Source of the DNA: Akkermansiaceae bacterium UBA6138
GTDB lineage: Bacteria; Verrucomicrobiota; Verrucomicrobiia; Verrucomicrobiales; DEV007
Reading direction: 5' to 3'
Length of the DNA stretch: 20,420 nt
NCBI GenBank assembly: GCA_002422425.1
Contig: DIVG01000079.1
Location: 9,359-29,778 of the forward strand
Shown: positions 1-6,597 of the stretch, in pieces
Layout of the letters: the number at the start of each line of letters is the position of its first letter
Position numbering within the stretch: the first letter of the stretch is position 1
Notes under the pieces: generated by a model
Seen by the model: the letters and a program-made list of their open reading frames with translations, nothing else
The model's database searches: none
What the model was told of the DNA's origin: nothing
Translations under genes and position numbers: made by a program

Positions 1-3
1 CCC

Positions 4-18
4 GGCCTCGAAGAGGCC
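4..18 (-). terminator. Possible hairpin downstream of the FAD oxidoreductase
   Basis: A perfect 6-bp inverted repeat (GGCCTC, three-base loop, GAGGCC) lies about 30 nt past the stop codon of the minus-strand FAD oxidoreductase. It is placed where a terminator would be expected. The window ends before a U-tract could be seen, so intrinsic termination is unproven. Confidence 0.3.
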
Positions 19-48
19 AGCTACAGGAAGAATTCGGGATACGCCGTC

Positions 49-2163
49 CTACTCCGCTACCGGGACCCACTGCACTGCGTCGAGAATAACGTGTCCGTCG
101 GTGCCGGCGTTGCTCACTTTTACCGAGGCCGCGCCTCCGCTGAATTCGAAGGTCCCAAGCGGCTCAAAGAGTCCGTCGGAGGGGGCTTTCTTTTGATTCA
201 CGGTGATCTTCTCGACCCCGCCTGCATGCGTCACCTCGACGAGGACATTGGAAGCGCGGTTGTTGTTCGGCGGGTAGGCGAAACGCACGGTGTAGCGTCC
301 AGCTTTTTCAATTTTCGTTTCAAAAAGGGCCGAGGCCTCGCCTTTATTCGCGTTGCCGTCGTGTCGGTAACCGAATCCGACAAAGGCCTGACCGGCTCCG
401 CTTTCCTCCCAGTTCCCGGTGAGGAGGGCGTTCTCGTCGTCGACGACAAGCCCGGGGAGATCGTGCGGCGCGGTGCCGCGGCCACCGGCGAGAGGCTCGT
501 CATGCTCGAGGATCTGTCCCTCGGCGATGAGCTTTTCGCGCAACTTCGCGTAATCGACATCCTGCACCGCGATGCCCTCGTCGAGCGCCATGACCGCAGC
601 GGTCGCGGCGCTGTGGGCGAGGATCATGAAGACGGGCTCCATCCGGATCGAGCCGAAGGCGATGTGGGTGCTCGAGACGCAGACGGGAACCATCAGATTC
701 GTGCACTGCTCTTTCTTCGGCACGAGCGAGCCGTAGGCGATCTCGTAGGGGCCGCGGGTGCTCACGCCGATGTCTCCCTCGTTCTGGACGTAACCTTCGG
801 GAGTGATGTAGCGCTGGGTGTTGTGCGAGTCAATCGTGTAGGATCCCATGCCGACCGAGTTGGGAGTAGGCTTCTTTTTGCGCAGTTCGTTCTCGGTCAT
901 GACGAAGTCGCCGATCATGCGGCGGGCTTCGCGGATGTAGAGCTGATGCGACCAGTTTCCGTTGTCAGTGAACTCGTCCTTCGGCAGACCCCAGCGCCGC
1001 ATTTCCTCCTGCACGTCTTTGGGGACGCGGGGATCGTTGGCGATAAAGTAAAGCCAGCCCTGCTGGTAGGTGACGTGCTCCTGAATGATCTCGCGCCGGC
1101 GTTCGTAGGAGGCCTCGGGGTAGTCGTAGTTGTAACCGATGTTGTCGGTGCTGAAAGGCCCGTGGTTGTTCGTGTCGGTCTTGTGATTCGGAATCGGATC
1201 AAACTTCCCGAAGGTCTCGCGCCAGCCCGCGTCAAAGATGCGGATGAGGAGTTCGTATTGAGTCGGATCGTAGCCCTCGGGCTTGGGAAAAGGGATGCGG
1301 TTTTCCGGATGATCGGTCAGGCACATGCGGAAGCAATAGGCCTGGACGCGGTGATCGCCCTCGCCCTTCACGCCCGGATCTTCCGTGCTGATGCGGGGGA
1401 GGACTCCGCTCGCCGGGTCGCCGGGGATGACGTAGGGGCTGATGCGGGTCTCGATCGTGTCGAAGTGGTGGCGGTGATGGAGCACGCCGACCTGGACGCC
1501 GTTCCATTCCTCGCCGTAGACCGAGTTGGCTTCGCGGCCGACGTGGTAATCGATGCCCGCTGCGGCGATGAGGTCGCCTTCGTAGGTCGTGTCGAAAAAG
1601 ATTTTCCCACTGTAGGTCTTGCCGCTGAGGGTGGTGATGGACTGGATCGCGCCGCCCTTGACGACGACTCCCTTTTCCCGGTCGAGCCATTCGTCGCGAT
1701 GGACTTCGAGGTCAAATTCCTTCACATACTCCTCGAAGACCGCCTCGGCGATGCTGGGTTCGAAGATCCACATCGTCTTCTGGTCTCCGTCGATCGCGGG
1801 CGTCCCCTGCCCCTTGCCGCCGTATTCCTCCCTCTTCTGGAACTTCCAGTTTTCGGGCTTCTGATACTGCTTCCAGACGCGGTGATAAAAATCGCGGGAG
1901 AGACCGCCGATGACCGCCTTGTTGCCTGTGTCGGTCCAGCCGAGCCCGCCGCTGGAGAGACCCCCGAGATGGTTGTCGGGACTGACGATGACGACGGACT
2001 TGCCGCCCTGTTTTGCCCGCACCGCGGCAATGACCGCGGCACAGGTGCCACCGTAGATGACAATGTCGCGTTCAACCGCTTTCTCCTGAGCCGCGAGCGG
2101 AGCGAGGGTAAGGGCGGTGCCGAGAGCAAGGACGACGAGGGTTGGGAAGGGGAAGACTTTCAC
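49..2163 (-). CDS. Secreted FAD-dependent oxidoreductase with golvesin-type C-terminal domain
   Basis: 704 aa starting at GTG (no ATG near the signal peptide). Residues 1-26 form a Sec signal peptide ending in PLAAQ, so the protein acts outside the cytoplasm. Residues 33-70 hold a Rossmann FAD-binding start (DIVIYGGT..AAV, then LGGLSSGGLG), typical of the FAD_oxidored (PF12831) family found widely in Planctomycetota and Verrucomicrobiota. Residues about 572-704 match the golvesin/Xly carbohydrate-binding-like beta-sandwich, with the recognisable stretches GYRHDGN, GRYTVRFAYPP, VNQKKAP and GTDGHVILDAVQWVP. The FAD part plausibly oxidises a sugar or other organic compound and the C-terminal module may bind polysaccharide; the substrate cannot be read from sequence. 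A membrane-protein gene lies 72 nt upstream on the same strand, and co-transcription is possible. The family call is strong, the function is not. Confidence 0.9.
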   Translation of the reverse strand: MKVFPFPTLVVLALGTALTLAPLAAQEKAVERDIVIYGGTCAAVIAAVRAKQGGKSVVIVSPDNHLGGLSSGGLGWTDTGNKAVIGGLSRDFYHRVWKQYQKPENWKFQKREEYGGKGQGTPAIDGDQKTMWIFEPSIAEAVFEEYVKEFDLEVHRDEWLDREKGVVVKGGAIQSITTLSGKTYSGKIFFDTTYEGDLIAAAGIDYHVGREANSVYGEEWNGVQVGVLHHRHHFDTIETRISPYVIPGDPASGVLPRISTEDPGVKGEGDHRVQAYCFRMCLTDHPENRIPFPKPEGYDPTQYELLIRIFDAGWRETFGKFDPIPNHKTDTNNHGPFSTDNIGYNYDYPEASYERRREIIQEHVTYQQGWLYFIANDPRVPKDVQEEMRRWGLPKDEFTDNGNWSHQLYIREARRMIGDFVMTENELRKKKPTPNSVGMGSYTIDSHNTQRYITPEGYVQNEGDIGVSTRGPYEIAYGSLVPKKEQCTNLMVPVCVSSTHIAFGSIRMEPVFMILAHSAATAAVMALDEGIAVQDVDYAKLREKLIAEGQILEHDEPLAGGRGTAPHDLPGLVVDDENALLTGNWEESGAGQAFVGFGYRHDGNANKGEASALFETKIEKAGRYTVRFAYPPNNNRASNVLVEVTHAGGVEKITVNQKKAPSDGLFEPLGTFEFSGGAASVKVSNAGTDGHVILDAVQWVPVAE

Positions 2164-2235
2164 GGGTCGAAGATAGGAACTCCCACCCGCAAAGACAAGA
2201 ACCCAGTTTGCGCCGAAAACAGCGTATCCACTTTT

Positions 2236-2664
2236 CTAAGCCTCCGTATCCGGCGAGGAGGACGGGCGATTTTTCCCCGCAAGCCATTGCGCGATCCACC
2301 CGAGCAAGGCGGCCACGGCGGCGATCGCGGCGGCATAGAGCGGGATAAAGATCAGCGTCAACGCCGACTGCGCGTCGGCGGCGAGGTCGTTGTCATGGTG
2401 AAAATAAATGAGCAGCCCCCACGCCGCCACCGTCGCGAAGAGCCCCGGCCAGTAGCACGGACCGCGCGAGAAGAGGAAGGCCACCAGCACAACAAGGGCG
2501 GGGACGAGGGCGCACCCGCCAAAGAAAAGAATCCCGATGAGCACATAACCCTTATCCGGATAATACTGCGCGACCCAGTCCATCCCCCGGGGAAGGCGCG
2601 AGAGAAGCGGGAGGATGAGACAGACGAGAGCGGCGACGAGGCCCAGCTTGAGCGTTGGTTTCAT
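2236..2664 (-). CDS. Small multi-pass membrane protein, unknown function
   Basis: 142 aa from the ATG at 2664, which begins MKPTLKLGLVAALVC with a short basic N-terminus directly before the first hydrophobic helix. Upstream in-frame starts (ATG at 2688 and 2727, TTG at 2733) would only add a non-hydrophobic leader. About four hydrophobic segments are visible: GLVAALVCLILPLL, YVLIGILFFGGCALVPALVV, WPGLFATVAAWGLLIYF and LIFIPLYAAAIAAVAALLGW. The C-terminus is short and polar. I do not recognise a family. It is divergent from the DUF2237 gene and precedes the FAD oxidoreductase by 72 nt on the same strand. The hydrophobic pattern and GC-rich coding make it a credible gene. Confidence 0.7.
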   Translation of the reverse strand: MKPTLKLGLVAALVCLILPLLSRLPRGMDWVAQYYPDKGYVLIGILFFGGCALVPALVVLVAFLFSRGPCYWPGLFATVAAWGLLIYFHHDNDLAADAQSALTLIFIPLYAAAIAAVAALLGWIAQWLAGKNRPSSSPDTEA

Positions 2665-2804
2665 AGAGCGAAGAAGCGGGGCCGCCATCGGCCCTGTGAG
2701 GCGAATCTTAGGGACAGGTGCCGTCATGCACAAGGTTTTGAAAAGCGGACTCCGTCCTCATTTACGGGTGGAAAATGCGCCAGCCCGCCCGAACGTGGCG
2801 CGTC

Positions 2805-3176
2805 ATGGAAAACAAAAACGTACTCGGCGGCGTCCTCATCCCCTGCAGCACGGATCCGCTCACCGGATTCTACCGCGACGGCAAATGCCAGGTGGGGCCC
2901 GAGGACCACGGCTGCCACGCGGTTTGCTGCGAAGTGACCGCGGAGTTTCTCGCCTTCAGCAAGGCGGCGGGCAATGACCTCAGCACCCCGATGCCCCTTT
3001 ACGGATTCCCCGGACTCAAGCCCGGCGATCGCTGGTGCGTTTGCGCGGGACGCTGGAAAGAAGCCCTCGACGCCGGTTACGCCTGCCCCATCGTCCTCGA
3101 AGCGACCTCCGAAGCGGCCCTGCAATACGTCTCGCGGAGCATCCTCGAGGAGTATGCGCTGGTGGAGGAAGAGTGA
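2805..3176 (+). CDS. DUF2237 family protein
   Basis: 123 aa from the ATG at 2805, which starts MENKNVLGG right at the family's conserved beginning. An ATG 30 nt upstream would add ten unconserved residues. The protein matches the small cytoplasmic DUF2237 (PF09996) family almost throughout: NVLGG, CSTDPLTGFYRDG, GPEDHG, GNDLSTP, FPGLKPGDRWCVCAGRW and VLEATSEAALQYV. It is Cys-rich (about C14, C28, C37, C41, C42, C78, C80, C94), which suggests a metal site or redox role, but no function is established for the family. Length is normal. It converges on the esterase gene with only 9 nt between the stop codons. It stands alone on its strand, divergent from the membrane protein. Confidence 0.93.
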   Translation: MENKNVLGGVLIPCSTDPLTGFYRDGKCQVGPEDHGCHAVCCEVTAEFLAFSKAAGNDLSTPMPLYGFPGLKPGDRWCVCAGRWKEALDAGYACPIVLEATSEAALQYVSRSILEEYALVEEE

Positions 3177-3185
3177 GATCTCCGC

Positions 3186-4397
3186 TCACCGCGACCGGTA
3201 ATCGAGCCTGATCGGCGTTCCATTTTCCCCGATCACGACCTCGACGGCCTTGCCGTCTCCGGGCGTCAGCGTTTCAAGAGTGACCGCTTTGTCCGCCGCC
3301 TCTCCGGTGGCTTCCCAGATGCTGCCTTCGAATTTCACGGTCGCCTTTCCGACGAAGGGACCGGCCTCGGCTTTGGCGGAGAATTTCCCCCGACGCACCC
3401 GCAACGCAGTGACGGGCAGGTTTTTGTCTTCGGGATAAAAGGCGAGCACGCCGGCGCTGACGGGTTGGCCGTCGAGAGCGACCTCGCCACTGACGGCAGC
3501 CTGCGGCTGGCGGGAAGCAAAGAAAAAATTCACCCGCAACCAGTGGCTCAGCAGGCCCGACCAGGTCCCGAGAACAGGATCGCCGCGATTGAGCCCGACG
3601 CCGTGAGCGCCGTTCTGGTAGACGTGGAACTCGGCGGGGACTTTTTTCTGCCGCAACGCAAGATAAAAGCGGGTCGCGTTTTCCGCCGGCACCGCCGCAT
3701 CGGCATCGGTCTGAAAAAGAAAGGTCGGCGGGGTCTCTTCGGTGACGTTGTTCTCGGAAGAAAGTTTTTCCGCGAGCGCTTCGTCGTCGTTCCGATCAGG
3801 ACCGAGGAGGTTTTTCCGTGAGCCGCCATGCGTGACGACCGGATCAAAGCTGATCACGGGATAACAGAGGATCGCAAAATCGGGACGGGCGCTCACTTCG
3901 TCGATCGCGTCGGAGGCCTCGTAGGCTTTTTCATCATAGAGCGTCGCGGCCATGCTGGCGAGGTGACCTCCGGCGGAAAATCCCATCACCGCGAGACGGG
4001 CGGGATCGAGCTCGTAGTCTCCGGCATGGGCCCGCACCCAGCGAATCGCCCGCTGCACATCGGCGAGCTGGGTCGGGTAATGATGCCCCTGACTGCCGAG
4101 GCGGTAATGCAGGACAAAGGCGGAGACGCCCTGTCCGTTAAACCACTCCGCGATCTGGTGCCCTTCGTGATCGGTCGCGAGCCCGCCGTAGCCGCCTCCG
4201 GGGCAGATGACGACAGCGGCACCGGTGTGGCCTTCGCTTCCCTTGCCGGGATAAAGCTTGAGCGAGGGAGAGCCTGTCTCTTTGTCGATCGGCAGGGCAA
4301 AGGGTGTTTTTCCCTCGGGCCAGAGCGGGGTGGACTCCTGCGCGAGGAGCCCTCCGCTCAGGCAGATCAGGAGAGCCGGGATCGCGAAATATTTCAT
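3186..4397 (-). CDS. Secreted alpha/beta-hydrolase (acetylxylan-esterase-like) with extra C-terminal domain
   Basis: 403 aa from the ATG at 4397. Residues 1-20 are a Sec signal peptide (hydrophobic core ending LLAQ). Residues 22-290 form an alpha/beta-hydrolase of the esterase/lipase BD-FAE type: oxyanion-hole motif CPGGGYGGL (65-73), nucleophile elbow GFSAGG with Ser141, acidic residue in DADAAVP (Asp231 or Asp233), and His265 in GAHGVGL. Related enzymes deacetylate plant polysaccharides. Residues about 300-403 form an added beta-rich module beginning SGEVALDGQPVSAG, a form common in PVC proteins and resembling carboxypeptidase-regulatory-like domains. The start overlaps the yceH stop as ATGA, a translational-coupling arrangement, so the two are co-transcribed. 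The substrate is inferred by family only. Confidence 0.9.
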   Translation of the reverse strand: MKYFAIPALLICLSGGLLAQESTPLWPEGKTPFALPIDKETGSPSLKLYPGKGSEGHTGAAVVICPGGGYGGLATDHEGHQIAEWFNGQGVSAFVLHYRLGSQGHHYPTQLADVQRAIRWVRAHAGDYELDPARLAVMGFSAGGHLASMAATLYDEKAYEASDAIDEVSARPDFAILCYPVISFDPVVTHGGSRKNLLGPDRNDDEALAEKLSSENNVTEETPPTFLFQTDADAAVPAENATRFYLALRQKKVPAEFHVYQNGAHGVGLNRGDPVLGTWSGLLSHWLRVNFFFASRQPQAAVSGEVALDGQPVSAGVLAFYPEDKNLPVTALRVRRGKFSAKAEAGPFVGKATVKFEGSIWEATGEAADKAVTLETLTPGDGKAVEVVIGENGTPIRLDYRSR

Positions 4398-5110
4398 ACC
4401 CCGAGATTGGACTTGAGCGCTTCGATTTCGGACTTCAGTTCGAGAAGCTGCTCCTTGAGCGAGGCGATCTCTTCCTCCATCTCGGTGCGCCACGTTGCCG
4501 CCGGCACGGCCGATTCGGCACGAGAAGAGACGGCGGTGACCGGAGTAGGCGCGACATCGCCGCAGAGGAGATGCACATAAGTCGCGGCGCGGCGTCCGCC
4601 TCCGGCGGGGATCAGTTTCACGAGCGGCTCGGGCGAATAGGAAGCCATCTCATCGAGGACGGTCTGGACCCGCTCGATGTCGGCGAAGGGATGCAGGCGC
4701 TCGGTGCGCTGGCGCAGTTCGCCGACGGTCTGCTGCCCGCGCAGGAGCAGGACACAGAGGAGAGCGCGCTGGCCTTTCGTGAGGTAGGGAAATTTGTTCT
4801 CCAGCGTGTGCTTGCACTTGGGGACACGGGCACCGGCCTGGTGCACGAGAATGGAGAGCTTCTTGTAGCGCAGCCCTTCCATCGCCTCCTCGACCGTGTC
4901 GGTTCCGAAATCGGTCACCGGCTCGCGGTTGCTCGACTGATTGCACGCCGAGAAGAGGCTGTTGAAGGTGAGCGGATACTGATCCGGCGTCGTCGCCTCT
5001 TTTTCAAGGAGACAGCCGAGGACGCGGGACTCTTCAAAGGTGAGCAGGGGCGCGGGTTTATCACCGGAAGCCACGGCCTCCGGTTCGTCGTGGGGATTTT
5101 CGTCTGACAT
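4394..5110 (-). CDS. yceH: YceH/DUF480 family tandem winged-helix protein
   Basis: 238 aa from the ATG at 5110; a GTG at 5134 is in frame but adds only eight residues. Residues about 22-185 match DUF480 (PF04337) with its two winged helices: LTFEESRVLGCLLEKEATTPDQYPLTFNSL is the signature start (split here: LTFEESRVLGCL, LEKEATTPDQYPLT, NSLFSACNQ), followed by the second domain around LTKGQRALLCVLLLRG. Residues 186-206 are a low-complexity linker, and 207-235 a predicted coiled coil with leucine/glutamate heptads. Family members are cytoplasmic and presumed DNA-binding, but the function is unknown. Unusually, the gene is coupled by a 4-nt overlap to a secreted esterase. Part of its linker-coding DNA recurs at 6421-6464 with only third-position changes. 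Confidence 0.95.
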   Translation of the reverse strand: MSDENPHDEPEAVASGDKPAPLLTFEESRVLGCLLEKEATTPDQYPLTFNSLFSACNQSSNREPVTDFGTDTVEEAMEGLRYKKLSILVHQAGARVPKCKHTLENKFPYLTKGQRALLCVLLLRGQQTVGELRQRTERLHPFADIERVQTVLDEMASYSPEPLVKLIPAGGGRRAATYVHLLCGDVAPTPVTAVSSRAESAVPAATWRTEMEEEIASLKEQLLELKSEIEALKSNLGV

Positions 5111-5158
5111 GGGAGAAGGGCGGGATTTTAACACGAGGTAGCCGGATCACGAAACTTG

Positions 5159-5180
5159 TCCTTTGCCATTTCGCAAAGGA
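5159..5180. promoter_or_regulatory. 8-bp perfect inverted repeat, possible operator
   Basis: TCCTTTGC and GCAAAGGA are separated by six bases, 49 nt upstream of the yceH start in the divergent yceH / outer-membrane-protein interval. The spacing and symmetry suit a dimeric regulator binding site. There is no T-tract, so a terminator is unlikely. The role is inferred from position only. Confidence 0.35.
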
Positions 5181-5382
5181 ATTGAGGAGAAAGCCTAAAA
5201 TTGACCCTATTTTACGGGAATGCTGCGGAGAACCGTCATCGCCAGGATAGATGCTCCGAGCCACGCCCTCTGTGTTAACGACTCGGGACGCCCGTGGAAA
5301 AAAATACATTCCCCAAAAAAAATCTAATAATCGATGACCGTGATCGTTGACACGCTCAATTTTTAATGATTGTTTGAGGGGT

Positions 5383-6309
5383 ATGAAGTCCAAACTTGCA
5401 ACCTTCAGCGCTCTAACAGTGCTCCTCCTCGGCAGCGCCCAATCGGGCGACTACTCATCCAAGCAGCCGGTAAATCCGAAGCAGCCCGTCGATTCACGCG
5501 GGGTCGTCGGTGAGATCGGCCTCGGACTCGGTTGGAACTGGATCGACGAAGACGATGGCGACGGTGCCAGCGTCTACCTCTCCACCATCAATGGGTCGGT
5601 CGCCTTCCCTGTGGGAAATTTCTACATCTTCGCCCTCGATGCCTACGCTCGTTACGACGACTTCAGCGACGACGCTGACTTCGATTCAAACGAAGACCCC
5701 GAATTCGAGTATTCTTTCGGAGCCCACTTCCTTCGCGACATGAGCGCGGATACCCGCCTCGGCTTCTTCACCGCCTACGGTGATACCCGTCCCCAGGATT
5801 GGGATAAGGACGACTCTTATGATGTTCTCATGGGCGGCGTCGAATACCAGCATTTCGTCTCTGATAAGCTTCTTCTCTTCACCCAGCTCGGTTACGGTAG
5901 ATCGCTGCGGGACGGTGAAGATTCGACCGAAGCCTTCGGTGAGGGCGGTTTCATCAGCCGCGCCGGCGGGACTTATTTCGTCAACGAGCAAACGGCTCTC
6001 ACCCTCGATTTTGAGGCTGCTTTTGCAGCGCATTACGTGGACAGTGATGATGCCGGTCTTTTCTACGGTGTCACTCTCGGCGGGGAGACTCAGCTTTCTG
6101 AAGGCAGCCCGCTCTACCTGACCTACTTTGCTCGTTACGATTTCATCGATGCCACCGACGACGGCTGGATCGAAGATGTTCAGGCCGGGGTCGGGATCAA
6201 GTATCTCTTCGGGGCCGGTTCCTCTAAGGAGGCTGCTCGCGCCGGGAAGTCGATCGGAACTCCGAGGATGCCGATTCGTGGCAGTGCTTGGACAGAGAAT
6301 CGCGACTAA
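5383..6309 (+). CDS. Asp-rich outer-membrane beta-barrel-type protein
   Basis: 308 aa from the ATG at 5383, with a purine run GAGGGG just before it; an upstream in-frame TTG would put a charged leader before the signal peptide. Residues 1-22 are a Sec signal peptide (LATFSALTVLLLGSAQSG). The rest alternates short amphipathic, aromatic-rich strands (for example NFYIFALDAYARY, YSFGAHFL, LGYGRSL, LYLTYFARYDF, AGVGIKYLFG) with very acidic loops (DEDDGDG, DDFSDDADFDSNEDPE). This is the pattern of a porin-like barrel of about 10-14 strands. The acidic loops could bind cations. The barrel seems to end at IKYLFG near residue 275, followed by a basic tail that lacks the usual C-terminal aromatic. No specific family is recognised. 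Confidence 0.85.
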   Translation: MKSKLATFSALTVLLLGSAQSGDYSSKQPVNPKQPVDSRGVVGEIGLGLGWNWIDEDDGDGASVYLSTINGSVAFPVGNFYIFALDAYARYDDFSDDADFDSNEDPEFEYSFGAHFLRDMSADTRLGFFTAYGDTRPQDWDKDDSYDVLMGGVEYQHFVSDKLLLFTQLGYGRSLRDGEDSTEAFGEGGFISRAGGTYFVNEQTALTLDFEAAFAAHYVDSDDAGLFYGVTLGGETQLSEGSPLYLTYFARYDFIDATDDGWIEDVQAGVGIKYLFGAGSSKEAARAGKSIGTPRMPIRGSAWTENRD

Positions 6310-6331
6310 ACTCCGCTTTGATTTTCTTTCG

Positions 6332-6366
6332 AAAACCTCCGGCAGGATTCTGCCGGGGGTTTTTTT
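6332..6366 (+). terminator. Intrinsic terminator of the outer-membrane-protein gene
   Basis: A 10-bp stem (6336-6345 pairing with 6350-6359, one G-U pair, loop GATT) is extended by A-T pairs and followed by seven T residues. It lies 27 nt after the stop codon. The strength and spacing are textbook for Rho-independent termination. Confidence 0.92.
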
Positions 6367-6420
6367 GTGTCCTGGCCCGAAACCGGGAGAATGCGGGATC
6401 ACAGATCTCTGATTAAAATA

Positions 6421-6464
6421 CACGGCCGATTCGGCACGCGATGAAACGGCAGTGACCGGAGTAG
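6421..6464 (-). repeat. 44-bp partial copy of the yceH linker region
   Basis: This stretch matches 4505-4548, inside yceH, in the same orientation at 40 of 44 positions. Read on the minus strand in the yceH frame it encodes the identical 14 residues TPVTAVSSRAESAV, and all four differences are synonymous third-position changes. Similarity stops abruptly on both sides. It is too short to be a gene and reads as a remnant of a second, diverged yceH. Confidence 0.8.
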
Positions 6465-6571
6465 CTATCCTCCTCGGGGAAACGTTCGGAGTGTCGGCCC
6501 GATTCTGGATGAATCTCCAGACATCCCACGATTTGGCTGTCGCCGCGATGAAGCGGGAGGCGGCGGCGTAA
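6461..6571 (+). pseudogene. C-terminal remnant of a HigA-type antitoxin
   Basis: The plus-strand frame ending in TAA at 6569-6571 encodes about 36 residues including AILLGETFGVSARFWMNLQ and SHDLAVAAMKREAAA. This closely matches the conserved C-terminal end of HigA/VapI-family addiction-module antitoxins (consensus of the form RLGKAFGTSPEFWLNLQ..YDL). The N-terminal helix-turn-helix half is missing: upstream of about 6461 the same frame runs into the yceH-like fragment and then a stop at 6410. There is no plausible start codon with an RBS and no toxin gene beside it, so it is a decayed fragment. The family call rests on motif memory, not a search. Confidence 0.62.
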
Positions 6572-6597
6572 CTCTGGAGTTCAGAGGATCAGCCGCC

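Noticed and set aside
91..2937. 948-aa plus-strand open frame across the FAD oxidoreductase and beyond
   Set aside because: It lies antisense to two genes with clear homology and signal peptides. Its composition is Arg/Asp/Val-rich as expected for an antisense frame in GC-rich DNA, and no domain is recognisable.
5347..5370. TTGACA at 5347 with AATGAT downstream as a promoter for the outer-membrane protein
   Set aside because: The spacer is only 12 nt and no better -10 element is found at 16-18 nt, so the perfect -35 hexamer is probably coincidental.
5061..5393. 110-aa minus-strand frame in the yceH / outer-membrane-protein interval
   Set aside because: It overlaps both flanking genes, ends inside yceH in another frame and shows no domain, signal peptide or RBS.
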